Positions 28,907 through 38,186 of a DNA stretch of 64,000 bases are shown piece after piece (within the stretch, counting starts at the first letter, position 1; every line of letters starts with the position of its first letter). Source of the stretch: Phycisphaerae bacterium (lineage in GTDB: Bacteria; Planctomycetota; Phycisphaerae; UBA1845); the NCBI GenBank assembly GCA_013360585.1, contig JABWBH010000006.1, positions 1 through 64,000 of the forward strand, read 5' to 3'. Position numbers and translations under genes: made by a program. The notes beneath the pieces are model-generated. The model had not been told where the DNA came from. It saw only the letters and a list, made by a program, of their open reading frames with translations, and made no database searches.

Positions 28907-30831
28907 CAAGCGTTATCGCCGCGCCAACGTTGAGCGCTGATTCCTCCCGACCGGCCGAGGATGTCTGGTCGCTGTGGGGCGGGCAATACCGGTTGCGCGC
29001 CTTCTTACTGCTGGGGGTGAACCTCGCCTTGTTCCTCGGCGTGGGATGCTTCACGTACTGGTTGCGGACGGGGGTGTTCTTCGCCCCGGCGCAAGAGGGA
29101 TACTGGAACATCCTGAGATTGACGTTCAGCTTCACGGGCGACACGGGAGTGACGCTCGCCTCGTTCCTGCTGGGTCCGATCAAGGTGACCGACGTTCCGG
29201 CGATGATTCCGGTGGTCGGACTGCTCGTGTCATGCCTGGTGTCGATCCCGGTGCTGGTGGCGATTCTGTACCGGATCTGGGCGAGCCTGCCTTTCATCCT
29301 GGCGGTGGCGTTTCTGGCGGTGATGCCGTGGCTGGCGATCACGCTGCTGGGTTGCTGCATGTTGGCGTCGTGCCGGCCTTTCCGCCAGCGATCGCAGTTC
29401 ATGTCCGCCCTGATCGGGCAGGTGCCGGTAGTGTTGTATTTTCTGCTGGCGTGGCGCGGATCGCCGGGATCGGAGTTGAACGCGGCGGATCCGCTCGATC
29501 CGATCAAGTTTCTGGCGCCGTGGGTGATGGCGATCGTCGCGGGGGCCGTGGTGACGGCGGTGGTGCTGGGGATCGCGCGGATCGTGCGTTTTCGCCCGGG
29601 GGCGATCGCGCCGGTGCTGGCGCTGATGTTCTCCCTGCCGGTGCTGCTTTTTGAGTATCTGGTGGGGCGCGACGAACTGCACTACCGGCGCCTGGTCGAG
29701 ACGCGGCGCAGCTTTTTCAGCGATCGGGGCGATCCGTCCGACGGATACGACGCAACGGATGACCTGCTTCGCGCTGCGGAGCGGGAGTGGTTCGGTTATC
29801 CCGAGCCGCGACCGCGTTTCAGCGACATCCTGGATCGCGTCAAGCTTCAGTGGACGCTGAGAATGTCCGGTCCCGAGCATCACGATGTCGAGGGTTTTCT
29901 CCAGGTTGAGGGCTCGGCGCTCGCCGAACATCAGTGGACGCATGCGTTTCAATGTGATGCGTTTCTGAAATACTACCCGGACAGTCGTTACGCGCCCGAC
30001 GCTCTTTTCCTGAAGGCGTCGGCGCTGGACATGCGCGTCGATCTCGGGGCGTTCCGTCGGAAGAATCTGATCCGGTTTTACGACGACTTTCCCAGTCCGT
30101 GGTCGGCGTTCGAGTGGCGCCGTTTGCTGGAGAACTTTCCGGATTCGACGTACGCCGCGGCGGCGCGATTGCGGCTGGCGCAGATCGAGTTGCGGCGCGG
30201 GCGGGTCGAGGCGGCGCGGTCGCTCCTTTCGGATCTGGTGACGCGCGTCGGCGTCGGCGCGGACGAACCTGCACCCTCCCCGCCGCCTTCGACGTGGAGC
30301 GCCTTCTTTCAGCGCCGGGCGCCGCGCGAGGAGCATCCGCTGAGCTTCAGCCGGATGCGGGTCGAGGCGCGTCGCCTGCTGGAGTGGATCGAAGCGAACG
30401 AGGATCCCGTCGTGGGCTGGGAGCCGCTGTGCGGAACGGACCGCCCGGCCAGACCGGTGGCGTTCGGACTTGCGCACCTGGATCCGCGTGCGGAAGGTTA
30501 CGCCGCCAACGTCGAGAGGCTGCTCAAGGCTTACGAGGCCAGCATCTGGGCGGACAATCTGAAGCTGGAGATCATCAAGTCGCAGCGCGATGCGAAGGCG
30601 CGAGCGGAGGCGCTGAGCGCGTTTCTGGCGAGTTACGACGGGCGCGGCGCCGACGCCGAGCCCGAGGCGCGATTCCTTCTGTGCCTGGCGTACAATGAAA
30701 TTGACCGACCGCAGGACGCGGGGAAAGAGCTTGAGACCCTGGTGCGGCGGTTTCCGTCAAGTTTGTGGGCGGAGCAGGCCGGCGCCGTCGCCTTGCGAAC
30801 GCTGCGGACGATGGAGGGGACGGGCGGATGA
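28891..30831 (+). CDS. Membrane protein with C-terminal TPR-like repeats
   Basis: N-terminal TM segments; C-terminal ...YYPDSRYAPDALFLKASALD..., ...NFPDSTYAAAARLRLAQIELRRG... tol-pal/YbgF-like repeats. Confidence 0.75.
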   Translation: MEHPVTSVIAAPTLSADSSRPAEDVWSLWGGQYRLRAFLLLGVNLALFLGVGCFTYWLRTGVFFAPAQEGYWNILRLTFSFTGDTGVTLASFLLGPIKVTDVPAMIPVVGLLVSCLVSIPVLVAILYRIWASLPFILAVAFLAVMPWLAITLLGCCMLASCRPFRQRSQFMSALIGQVPVVLYFLLAWRGSPGSELNAADPLDPIKFLAPWVMAIVAGAVVTAVVLGIARIVRFRPGAIAPVLALMFSLPVLLFEYLVGRDELHYRRLVETRRSFFSDRGDPSDGYDATDDLLRAAEREWFGYPEPRPRFSDILDRVKLQWTLRMSGPEHHDVEGFLQVEGSALAEHQWTHAFQCDAFLKYYPDSRYAPDALFLKASALDMRVDLGAFRRKNLIRFYDDFPSPWSAFEWRRLLENFPDSTYAAAARLRLAQIELRRGRVEAARSLLSDLVTRVGVGADEPAPSPPPSTWSAFFQRRAPREEHPLSFSRMRVEARRLLEWIEANEDPVVGWEPLCGTDRPARPVAFGLAHLDPRAEGYAANVERLLKAYEASIWADNLKLEIIKSQRDAKARAEALSAFLASYDGRGADAEPEARFLLCLAYNEIDRPQDAGKELETLVRRFPSSLWAEQAGAVALRTLRTMEGTGG

Positions 30832-31448
30832 GCGGCGGCGGAGAGCTGAAGCGGATCATTGTCGGCGTAACCGGCGCCAGCGGCGCGCGTTACGCGACGG
30901 GGCTGCTTCGCGCGCTGCTGGACGGCGGCGCGGAGGTTCACCTGATCGTATCCACCTTCGGGCGCCGCCTGCTTCGGGATGAGCTGGGTCTGGAGCGGGT
31001 TGACGACGTCTCGCTGATCGGGCGGCGCGACGAGCGGTTGGTCGTCCACGGATACAAGGACGTCGGCAGCGTGCTGGGCAGCGGGTCGTTCCGCACGGCG
31101 GGGATGATCGTCTGTCCGTGCAGCACGAACACGTTCGCCTCGATCGCCGCCGGACTGGGCGACAATCTGATCGACCGCGCCGCCGCCGTGACGCTCAAGG
31201 AACGGCGCAGACTCGTCCTCGTCCTGCGCGAGATGCCCCTGACGCACATCGACCTGCTCAATGCGGTGCGTCTGAGCGAGGCCGGGGCGATCATCTGCCC
31301 GGCATCGCCCGGGTTTTACATGCTCCCGGAGAAGATCGACGATCTCGTGAATTTCGTCGTGGGGAAGCTCGCGGACCTTTTTGACGTGCCGCACGCGCTG
31401 CACACCCGGTGGCAGGACAGCGAGGTGATGCGGCGATCGCAGCCATGA
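30828..31448 (+). CDS. ubiX: UbiX family flavin prenyltransferase
   Basis: RIIVGVTGASGARYATGLLRAL, VCPCSTNTFASIAAGLGDNLIDRAAAVTLKERRRLVLVLREMPLTHIDL; 4-nt overlap with preceding gene. Confidence 0.95.
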   Translation: MSGGGELKRIIVGVTGASGARYATGLLRALLDGGAEVHLIVSTFGRRLLRDELGLERVDDVSLIGRRDERLVVHGYKDVGSVLGSGSFRTAGMIVCPCSTNTFASIAAGLGDNLIDRAAAVTLKERRRLVLVLREMPLTHIDLLNAVRLSEAGAIICPASPGFYMLPEKIDDLVNFVVGKLADLFDVPHALHTRWQDSEVMRRSQP

Positions 31449-32374
31449 CGCAGGCAGGGACGGAAATCAAAGGGGCATCGCGGGTGGCGTGGGTGGCGCC
31501 GATCCGGATCTGGGCGGACATGGTCAAGTTCGCGCATACCGTGTTCGCCCTGCCTTTTGCATTGATGGCGGCGTTCCTGGCGGCGCGGAATCTCCCGAAC
31601 CGGACTGCGCCTTACGCCGGGCAGGCGGCATTGATCCTCCTTTGCATGATCGGGGCGCGGAGTGCGGCGATGACGTTCAACCGGATCGCGGACGCCCGGA
31701 TTGACGCCCGCAATCCGCGCACGCAAGGCCGGCCGCTGCCCGCCGGACGACTTTCCTCCACGGCCGCGTGGGCGATGTTCGCGGCGGCGGTGCTGGTTTT
31801 TCTGGGCGGATGCGCCTTGTTCAAGGCGGTGTACGAGAATCCCTGGCCGCTGCGGCTTTCGCTGCCGGTGCTGGCGGCGTTGCTGGGGTATTCGTATGCG
31901 AAGCGGTTTACGAAGTGGTCGCACCTCTGGCTGGGCGCGGGGATCGGGCTGGCGCCGGCGGCGGCGTGGATCGCGGTGCATCCCGGCTCGCTGGGCTGGG
32001 GGGCGGGTCTGTTGTGGTTATGTGTGACCTGCTGGATCGGCGGGTTCGACATCATCTACGCATGCCAGGACATCGATGTGGACCGCCGCGAGGGTCTGCA
32101 CAGTCTTCCGTCCCGAGTCGGGCCTGCGCGGGCGCTGGCGCTGGCGCGGGTGCTGCATGCCGCCGCGATCGTCGCGCTCGTCGTGCTGGGCGCGGTCGAA
32201 GACCTGGGGGTCGTCTACGGCGCGGGCGTCGCCGCCTCAGCCGTCCTGCTCGCCGTCGAAAACAACCTCGTGCGTCCCGGCGCTTATGAGAAGGTCAACG
32301 TCGCCTTTTTCACGGTTAACGGCGTCGTAAGCTGCGTCCTCGCCGCCGCCGCGATCCTCGACGTGGTCCGATGA
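31445..32374 (+). CDS. ubiA: UbiA family prenyltransferase (4-hydroxybenzoate/MqnP-like)
   Basis: KFAHTVFALPFALMAAFLA, MTFNRIADARIDARNPRTQGRPLPAG, DIIYACQDIDVDRREGLHSLPSRVG. Confidence 0.93.
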   Translation: MTQAGTEIKGASRVAWVAPIRIWADMVKFAHTVFALPFALMAAFLAARNLPNRTAPYAGQAALILLCMIGARSAAMTFNRIADARIDARNPRTQGRPLPAGRLSSTAAWAMFAAAVLVFLGGCALFKAVYENPWPLRLSLPVLAALLGYSYAKRFTKWSHLWLGAGIGLAPAAAWIAVHPGSLGWGAGLLWLCVTCWIGGFDIIYACQDIDVDRREGLHSLPSRVGPARALALARVLHAAAIVALVVLGAVEDLGVVYGAGVAASAVLLAVENNLVRPGAYEKVNVAFFTVNGVVSCVLAAAAILDVVR

Positions 32375-32424
32375 GGTTCGCTCGACCCGTCCGTCCGGAC
32401 GTCCGTCCGCGGTGGCGGTGCGAG

Positions 32425-33183
32425 TCAATCTTCCCCGGCTGAGTCCAGGTCTGCCGGAGGCAACGCGACCGTCCAGTTCACGCGGGTCGTTTGTCCGGCG
32501 CGGACGTCGAATTCGCTGATGACCGGGTATTCGAGGGTGGGTTCGTTGAGGTCGGCGACGTAATGACCCGGGAAAAGCGCGGACTGGTGGAAGGCGCCGC
32601 GCTCGTCCGTCGTGGCGTACCTGAGAAAACTCCCTGGCGTCTGAAGATACAGGCGCAAATCGACAGACCGGGGCGCCCCGGTATCCGCATCACGCACGAC
32701 GCCTTCGACCGTCCCTCCCGGAATCAGCGTGAGGTCGAAGCGCGTCACCGCCCCGGGAGACGATGACACGGTCAGATCCCACCACGAGTGTCCGTCGGCG
32801 CTGACCCGCGTCGCATGTTCGATCTGGATTCCGACGTAGTAGTCCCACCGATCCGAAGCCTCGTTACGAATCCTTGAACCGTAACGCATCGGATTGAATT
32901 CGTAGCGCCCCTGTGCGTCCGTCCGCGTCTCGGCGACGCGCCATCGCGTGGCGAAACCGGCAAAAAGGACAATGCGAACATCGGGGACGGGGCGACCGCT
33001 TTCATCCTTCATGCAACCCGTCAGCACCGCCGCCGTGCCGGCGGAGGCGGACGGCGGATCGGCATCCGGCAAGGATTCGCCAGGCGAACCCGGGTTCGAA
33101 GGCGCGGTTCGGCAGCCGGCGCCCGATAACGTCAAGCACACGCCAGCGGCAAGCGCCAGCCTCAGTCCGGGCATCCTGGTCAT
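32425..33183 (-). CDS. Lipoprotein with carboxypeptidase regulatory-like (CarboxypepD_reg) domains
   Basis: LTLSGAGC lipobox; TGCMKDESGRPVPDVRIVLF, TDAQGRYEF, GTVEGVVRDADTGAP. Confidence 0.75.
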   Translation of the reverse strand: MTRMPGLRLALAAGVCLTLSGAGCRTAPSNPGSPGESLPDADPPSASAGTAAVLTGCMKDESGRPVPDVRIVLFAGFATRWRVAETRTDAQGRYEFNPMRYGSRIRNEASDRWDYYVGIQIEHATRVSADGHSWWDLTVSSSPGAVTRFDLTLIPGGTVEGVVRDADTGAPRSVDLRLYLQTPGSFLRYATTDERGAFHQSALFPGHYVADLNEPTLEYPVISEFDVRAGQTTRVNWTVALPPADLDSAGED

Positions 33184-33433
33184 AATGCTCCTCCACATTT
33201 GCACAGGCCGCGGCGCGGATGCGTGCTTCGTCCGCCGATATCCGGGGTTTCCGCCCAACGTCGTCCCGGCAAGGCCCGTGAATCGTAGGCTCGGAGTGCA
33301 CGGCCCGTGAAACCGGAAAACCCGGGCAACACGGGAAGCCCTCGACGACGGATTCGACGCCTGCTCGACGCAAAAGTTCCCGGGCGTCGCCCAGCGTCGC
33401 GTTGCGGCGCAATACCGAGAACCGGAGGGAAAG

Positions 33434-35692
33434 ATGAGTTGCACGGAGCAACCGCGCGGAAGGTGCGCGCGGCGGTCGGCGCGGAGGGCGGGTGTGCTGC
33501 CGCTGGCAGCGCTGGTGACGGCGTTGACGGCATGCAGCGCCGGCGTCGAGGATCCGGATCGCGGCGGGGCGTCGCTCGACGAACCGCTCGTCGGCGTGGA
33601 CCCGCAGGCGGATCCCGATGACGGGGACGCGACCGGCGGAAGCGGAGCCTCCTCCGACGTTCGCTTCAGCGCGACGCGCGTCTTCTGCTGCAACCCCCTT
33701 TCCGTCGATTTCCGGCTGGAGCTGCCGCAGGACGTTCCCTTGGCCGGGTTGCTCGCCACGTGGGACTTCGGCGATGACAAGGACGGAGCCGGACTGAGCG
33801 TCGGTCATACGTACTCGCGCGAGGGGCGATATCGCATCACGGTCGAGTTGGCCTGGCCGGACGGACGGGTCGAACTTATCTCCGGCGTCATCGACGTTGG
33901 TCGCGACGGATCGAACGACGATCTGCTGGTGGATCCCTCCGCGGAGGAGGGTCAACTCATCGCGAACGCCGGACCCGACGTGGAAGCGATCCCCGGACAG
34001 ACGGTGACGTTGGACGGCCGCGGAAGCGAACTCCCCGCGAACGCGGATACGCAGGTCATGTGGTCGCAGACGCTCGGGCCGAAGGTGTCGATCGGCGGAG
34101 CGGACTCCCTGGCGGCGTCGTTCGTCGCGCCCGCGACGGATGCGAACGCGGTGCTCGTCTTCCGCCTGACGCTGCGTGCAGGCGATCAGGAGACGCACGA
34201 CGATGTAGGCGTGCTCGTGCGCGGAGGGGGTCCGGAAAACCAGCCGCCCGAAGGCATGCCGGCGCATGTGTTCGTCGAAGCCGGGCAAACCGCGCGCCTA
34301 ACACTTCGCGGAAGCGATCCCGACGGGGACGATCTCACGTTCTCGATCGCCGACGCTCCCGGACACGGTCAACTCGGCCGCGTCGAGAACGACGGGCACG
34401 ACACCGCGAGCGTCACGTACACCGCCAACGCCGACGCCGAGGGCGAGGACGCCTTCTCCTTCACGGTCACCGACGGGCTTGCCCGATCAGCGCAAGCCGT
34501 GGTGACCGTCTCTTTTGATGTCGGCGGAGACGGCCTCCGCGCGGAGGACGGCAGCGCGTTCGTTCCAGTTGGTGCGCGGGCGACGCTCACGCTCCACGGA
34601 TCGGACGCCGAGGACGACGACCTGACGTTCGAGATCGTCGAAGCGCCCCGGCACGGGAACATCCTGGAGATCGACAACTCAGAACGGGACTTGGCCCGCG
34701 TCGTTTATCAGCCGCGCTCGGGGTTCCACGGACGCGACGAATTTACCTTCCGCGCAACCGACGGCGACGGCGCATCAAAGGAAGCGATTTTTTCGATCAC
34801 CCTCAACAAGCTCCTGCTGCCGTGGAATGAGGTGAACCAACCGTGGGAGCCGGCGTTGAACTTGTTCACCGAGGAGCAGGGCGCTCGCGAGGGGATGACG
34901 GTCTTCGACTTCGCGATGGTGGGCATCGAGAACTGGGCGAAAGTCACCAACACCGTCGTCATCACCACCACCGGGAGCAACGTTCGAGGGTTGTATGACG
35001 CACTGCGCGAAAACAAGCCCCGGGGGCTGACCGTCATCGGCGGGTTCAAGACCGCGTCGTACCTGCCGCCGGACAACTTCGCCTATCAACCGGGCTGGGT
35101 CACGATCCTGGACCGGGCGAAGCTGACGGTTCAGCATTCGGGCGTGAACGTCGTGGTTCTCGAGAACGAAACCGCACTCGAGATGTTCAACGGTCATCGG
35201 GCGACGATCGACCTGGACGAGCTTCGGGCCAGCCTTCAGCCGCTGGCGGAATCCGGCATCGAGTTCTGGTGGTGGATGCCCGCCGTGTTCCGCAACCGCG
35301 AATACTGGGAAGAGCGTGAGGAAGGAACCGCCGAGCTGACCCGCACCGTCGTCGAGGCCGTCCCGAACAGCAAGTTCATCACCGGGTACACCGGCTGGCC
35401 TGACTGGGAGCGTGGCGTATTTCAGGAACCGCGTCTTCGGGAGTGGATGATCGACCTCGTATCGGCCGAGCGATTCTTCGACCGCCACATGGTCACACGC
35501 AGCGGACGGCGCATGCGCGGAAATCAGGAGGCCGATTGTTACACCGCCGCCACGTCGCTGGAGGCGATGCAGACGCTCATCAATTCCGAGTTCTTCCTCT
35601 ATCCGGGCGCAAGCCAGTGGATCCTCACGTCGGAGGACTACGCAGCCGAACTCCCGGATATCGCCGAAGTCCGGTCTCCTTATGAGCGGTGA
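33434..35692 (+). CDS. Lipoprotein with PKD/Ig-like and cadherin-like (VCBS) domains plus uncharacterised C-terminal domain
   Basis: LVTALTAC lipobox; DFGDDKDGAGLSVGHTYSREGRYRITVEL PKD; two LTLRGSDPDGDDLTFSI..YTANADAEGEDAFSFTVTDG repeats. Confidence 0.85.
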   Translation: MSCTEQPRGRCARRSARRAGVLPLAALVTALTACSAGVEDPDRGGASLDEPLVGVDPQADPDDGDATGGSGASSDVRFSATRVFCCNPLSVDFRLELPQDVPLAGLLATWDFGDDKDGAGLSVGHTYSREGRYRITVELAWPDGRVELISGVIDVGRDGSNDDLLVDPSAEEGQLIANAGPDVEAIPGQTVTLDGRGSELPANADTQVMWSQTLGPKVSIGGADSLAASFVAPATDANAVLVFRLTLRAGDQETHDDVGVLVRGGGPENQPPEGMPAHVFVEAGQTARLTLRGSDPDGDDLTFSIADAPGHGQLGRVENDGHDTASVTYTANADAEGEDAFSFTVTDGLARSAQAVVTVSFDVGGDGLRAEDGSAFVPVGARATLTLHGSDAEDDDLTFEIVEAPRHGNILEIDNSERDLARVVYQPRSGFHGRDEFTFRATDGDGASKEAIFSITLNKLLLPWNEVNQPWEPALNLFTEEQGAREGMTVFDFAMVGIENWAKVTNTVVITTTGSNVRGLYDALRENKPRGLTVIGGFKTASYLPPDNFAYQPGWVTILDRAKLTVQHSGVNVVVLENETALEMFNGHRATIDLDELRASLQPLAESGIEFWWWMPAVFRNREYWEEREEGTAELTRTVVEAVPNSKFITGYTGWPDWERGVFQEPRLREWMIDLVSAERFFDRHMVTRSGRRMRGNQEADCYTAATSLEAMQTLINSEFFLYPGASQWILTSEDYAAELPDIAEVRSPYER

Positions 35693-35893
35693 CACGTGAC
35701 GTTCCCCCGACCGCAGGCCAGGACGACGTCGGGATCGGAGAACTCCACCGGGCTGGCGCCGTCTCCGCCAGACCTGTCGCTTGACGCCGACCAGGCGGGG
35801 CGCAACAATGCCCTCCGGGTCGGCGCCTGCGTCGCAAAACGATCGGGCGATGCGGGCCAACCTTGGCGGCGAAAAAACGTTGTCGTATCCCAC

Positions 35894-35984
35894 GGAGAGG
35901 TGGGTGAGTGGCTGAAACCAACGGTTTGCTAAACCGTCGTGCGGGTATAAACCTGCACCGCGGGTTCGAATCCCGCCCTCTCCG
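35894..35984 (+). tRNA. tRNA-Ser (anticodon GCT)
   Basis: GGAGAGG/CCTCTCC acceptor; anticodon arm ggtttGCTaaacc; long variable arm; GGTTCGAATCC T-arm. Confidence 0.95.
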
Positions 35985-36185
35985 TTTTGTCCCCGTCCCC
36001 CTGCCCCTCAAGCAGAACGCGGACTTCACGTATAATAACTCGATGACGTTCATGACGTTCTTCGGCACGAACCCTTGATACGGCGGGCTGCTACGCGGCG
36101 GTTGCTGCGCATCGGTGTGCTCCGCACCCATCGCCGCGTCAAGAGTCGGCTGGGCGTCGGTTCGTGAAACAGGGAGGATCCGGAC

Positions 36186-36572
36186 GTGGAGGCCTTGAGT
36201 CGAATCCTGGCGGTGGCGGTCGGCGGGGCGGCGGGCAGTGCGCTTCGCTACCTGTTTTCCGGTTGGGTTCAGGGCCGGGCGATCGGGTTTCCGTGGGGGA
36301 CGCTGGCGGTGAACGTCTCCGGCTGTCTGCTGATCGGATTCCTGGCGACGAGGTTTGACGCGGCGGCGGTGGATCCGCGGCTTCGTGCGGCGGTGCTCAT
36401 CGGGGTGCTCGGCGGGTACACGACGTTCAGCAGTTTCTCGTGGGAGACGCTGAAACTGGTTCAATCCGGGCAGTTCGCCCGGGCGATGGGGAACGTGTTG
36501 GGAAGCGTCGGCCTGTGCATGATCGCCGTGTACGCCGGATGCTGGCTGGCGCGCCGGGGGGCGGGGTCATGA
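36186..36572 (+). CDS. crcB: Fluoride exporter CrcB/Fluc
   Basis: VGGAAGSALRYLFSGW, GTLAVNVSGCLLIGFLATRF, GVLGGYTTFSSFSWET. Confidence 0.95.
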   Translation: MEALSRILAVAVGGAAGSALRYLFSGWVQGRAIGFPWGTLAVNVSGCLLIGFLATRFDAAAVDPRLRAAVLIGVLGGYTTFSSFSWETLKLVQSGQFARAMGNVLGSVGLCMIAVYAGCWLARRGAGS

Positions 36573-36690
36573 AACACGGCGAGGGACGGCGCCGACGCAC
36601 GACGGAAACCCTCCCGTTGCGCCGGACGGCGCTCCGTGATACATTCCCCCGGCGGGGTTCGGACCGCCGCGGACAGAAGGACGGACGGTC

Positions 36691-37032
36691 ATGAGTCTTC
36701 CGGGAAAGGCGGCATTGTTGCGGATCTTCGTCGGCGAGGCTGACCGTGCGGACGGTCGTCCGCTGCACGAGGCGATCGTCCTGAAGGCACGCGAGCAGCA
36801 TCTGGCAGGTGCGACGGTCGTCAAAGGTGTGATGGGGTTCGGGGCGAATTCACGCGTGCATTCGGCCGGCGTGCTGCGGCTTAGCGAGGATCTCCCGCTG
36901 ATCATCGAGATCGTGGACGAGCGGGCGAAGATCGACGCCTTTCTGGCGCATCTGGACGGGCTGATCCGCGAAGGGTTGGCGACGATCGAAGAGGTCGAGG
37001 TGGTGTGGTACCGGTCGTCGAAGGGGCGGTAA
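36691..37032 (+). CDS. DUF190 family protein
   Basis: LLRIFVGEADRADGRPLHEAIVLKAREQHLAGATVVKGVMGFGANSRVHS; linked to crcB. Confidence 0.9.
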   Translation: MSLPGKAALLRIFVGEADRADGRPLHEAIVLKAREQHLAGATVVKGVMGFGANSRVHSAGVLRLSEDLPLIIEIVDERAKIDAFLAHLDGLIREGLATIEEVEVVWYRSSKGR

Positions 37033-37038
37033 TCGAGG

Positions 37039-37758
37039 ATGAGCGAGTTGATGCCGCCGGCGATCGAACAAACCTCAGGCTCCCGTGAAACGGGGCCGCC
37101 CACATCGACCGTGCGAGTTACGCCGCAGGTTCCTGAGGTGCAGGCGGGGGCTCGCTGGGCGGTCGCGACGGCCGTCGGATGCGCGCTGGCGGCGCCTTTC
37201 GGCGTGCTGCTGTCGTACGTTTCCTTTTTGATGGCCTATCTCGGGCTTTTCTTCTACGCCCTTTTCGGGTTGGTGATCGGCGCCTCGGTTTACCGCGTCG
37301 CGGCGCGCCGGCGCCCGGTCCCGAAGGCGCAGGTGCTCGCCGGGACGACGCTGATCGTGCTTGTCGGCTGGGGGCTTTCGATCCGCGGGGAGATCGCCGG
37401 GCTCCCGCGCGACATCGCCAACCTCGCGGTGGAGGCGCGGACGCGCCTGCCGGAAGGCCTAAGCAAGGCGGAGTACCTGGCGTCGATCGAAGACCAGGTC
37501 CGCCGGTATCTTTCCGATCGGTATCCGCCCGGCGGGGCGATCGGCTACGTTCGCTGGATCACCGACAGCGGACGCTTTCCCAAGGGAACGTTCGAGGGCG
37601 TCAACCGCGAACTGGCGAGGCCTCAGCGGCGGTGGGTCTGGGCGATCCGCGTGGTGTTGTCGATCGTGTTGTTCTCGTTCGGGATCGCGTCGATGACCTG
37701 GCCGCTCGCCTCCGCCTTGCCGCCGCCGCGCGTTCCGGCATCGGAACCTTCGACCTGA
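37039..37758 (+). CDS. Hypothetical membrane protein
   Basis: TM segments; tight spacing with flanking genes. Confidence 0.65.
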   Translation: MSELMPPAIEQTSGSRETGPPTSTVRVTPQVPEVQAGARWAVATAVGCALAAPFGVLLSYVSFLMAYLGLFFYALFGLVIGASVYRVAARRRPVPKAQVLAGTTLIVLVGWGLSIRGEIAGLPRDIANLAVEARTRLPEGLSKAEYLASIEDQVRRYLSDRYPPGGAIGYVRWITDSGRFPKGTFEGVNRELARPQRRWVWAIRVVLSIVLFSFGIASMTWPLASALPPPRVPASEPST

Positions 37759-37759
37759 C

Positions 37760-38158
37760 ATGCCTGACCTCTGGGCGAACACGCGCGTTATCGGATTGAT
37801 CCAGCGTTTTGACAACGCTTACCTCGTGTGCCGCGCGGCGGGCGATCCGACGGCGCCGTGGACGTTTCCGACGGGAGAAACGACGCCCGGAGAATCCTGC
37901 GAAGCCGCAATGCGCCGCTGCGGCGAGTCTTTGCTGGGCATGAGGCTGGAGATCGACGTCGGTCAGCCCCCGATCGCCGCCGTGCTGGAGGGCAGACCGG
38001 TGACGCTTCGGTACTTCTTCTGCGGGGTGCTCGGTGAGCGCCCGCCGCAACCGCCGCGCGTCGAACATCGCTGGGTCCGCAAGGACGAGCTTCTCACGCT
38101 TCCGGTGGATCCGCTGCACGCTGACGTCATCCGCTGGCTCGCGCAGCAACCGCTGTAG
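37760..38158 (+). CDS. Nudix-fold protein with degenerate Nudix box
   Basis: FPTGETTPGESCEAAMRRCGESLLGMRLEI resembles GX5EX7REUXEEXGU but lacks REUXEE glutamates. Confidence 0.55.
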   Translation: MPDLWANTRVIGLIQRFDNAYLVCRAAGDPTAPWTFPTGETTPGESCEAAMRRCGESLLGMRLEIDVGQPPIAAVLEGRPVTLRYFFCGVLGERPPQPPRVEHRWVRKDELLTLPVDPLHADVIRWLAQQPL

Positions 38159-38186
38159 CGGACCGTCCGAAGCCTTCGCGCCGGTG

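Noticed and set aside
36000-36185. Fluoride riboswitch upstream of crcB
   Set aside because: I could not find the characteristic conserved segments or pseudoknot layout in the leader.
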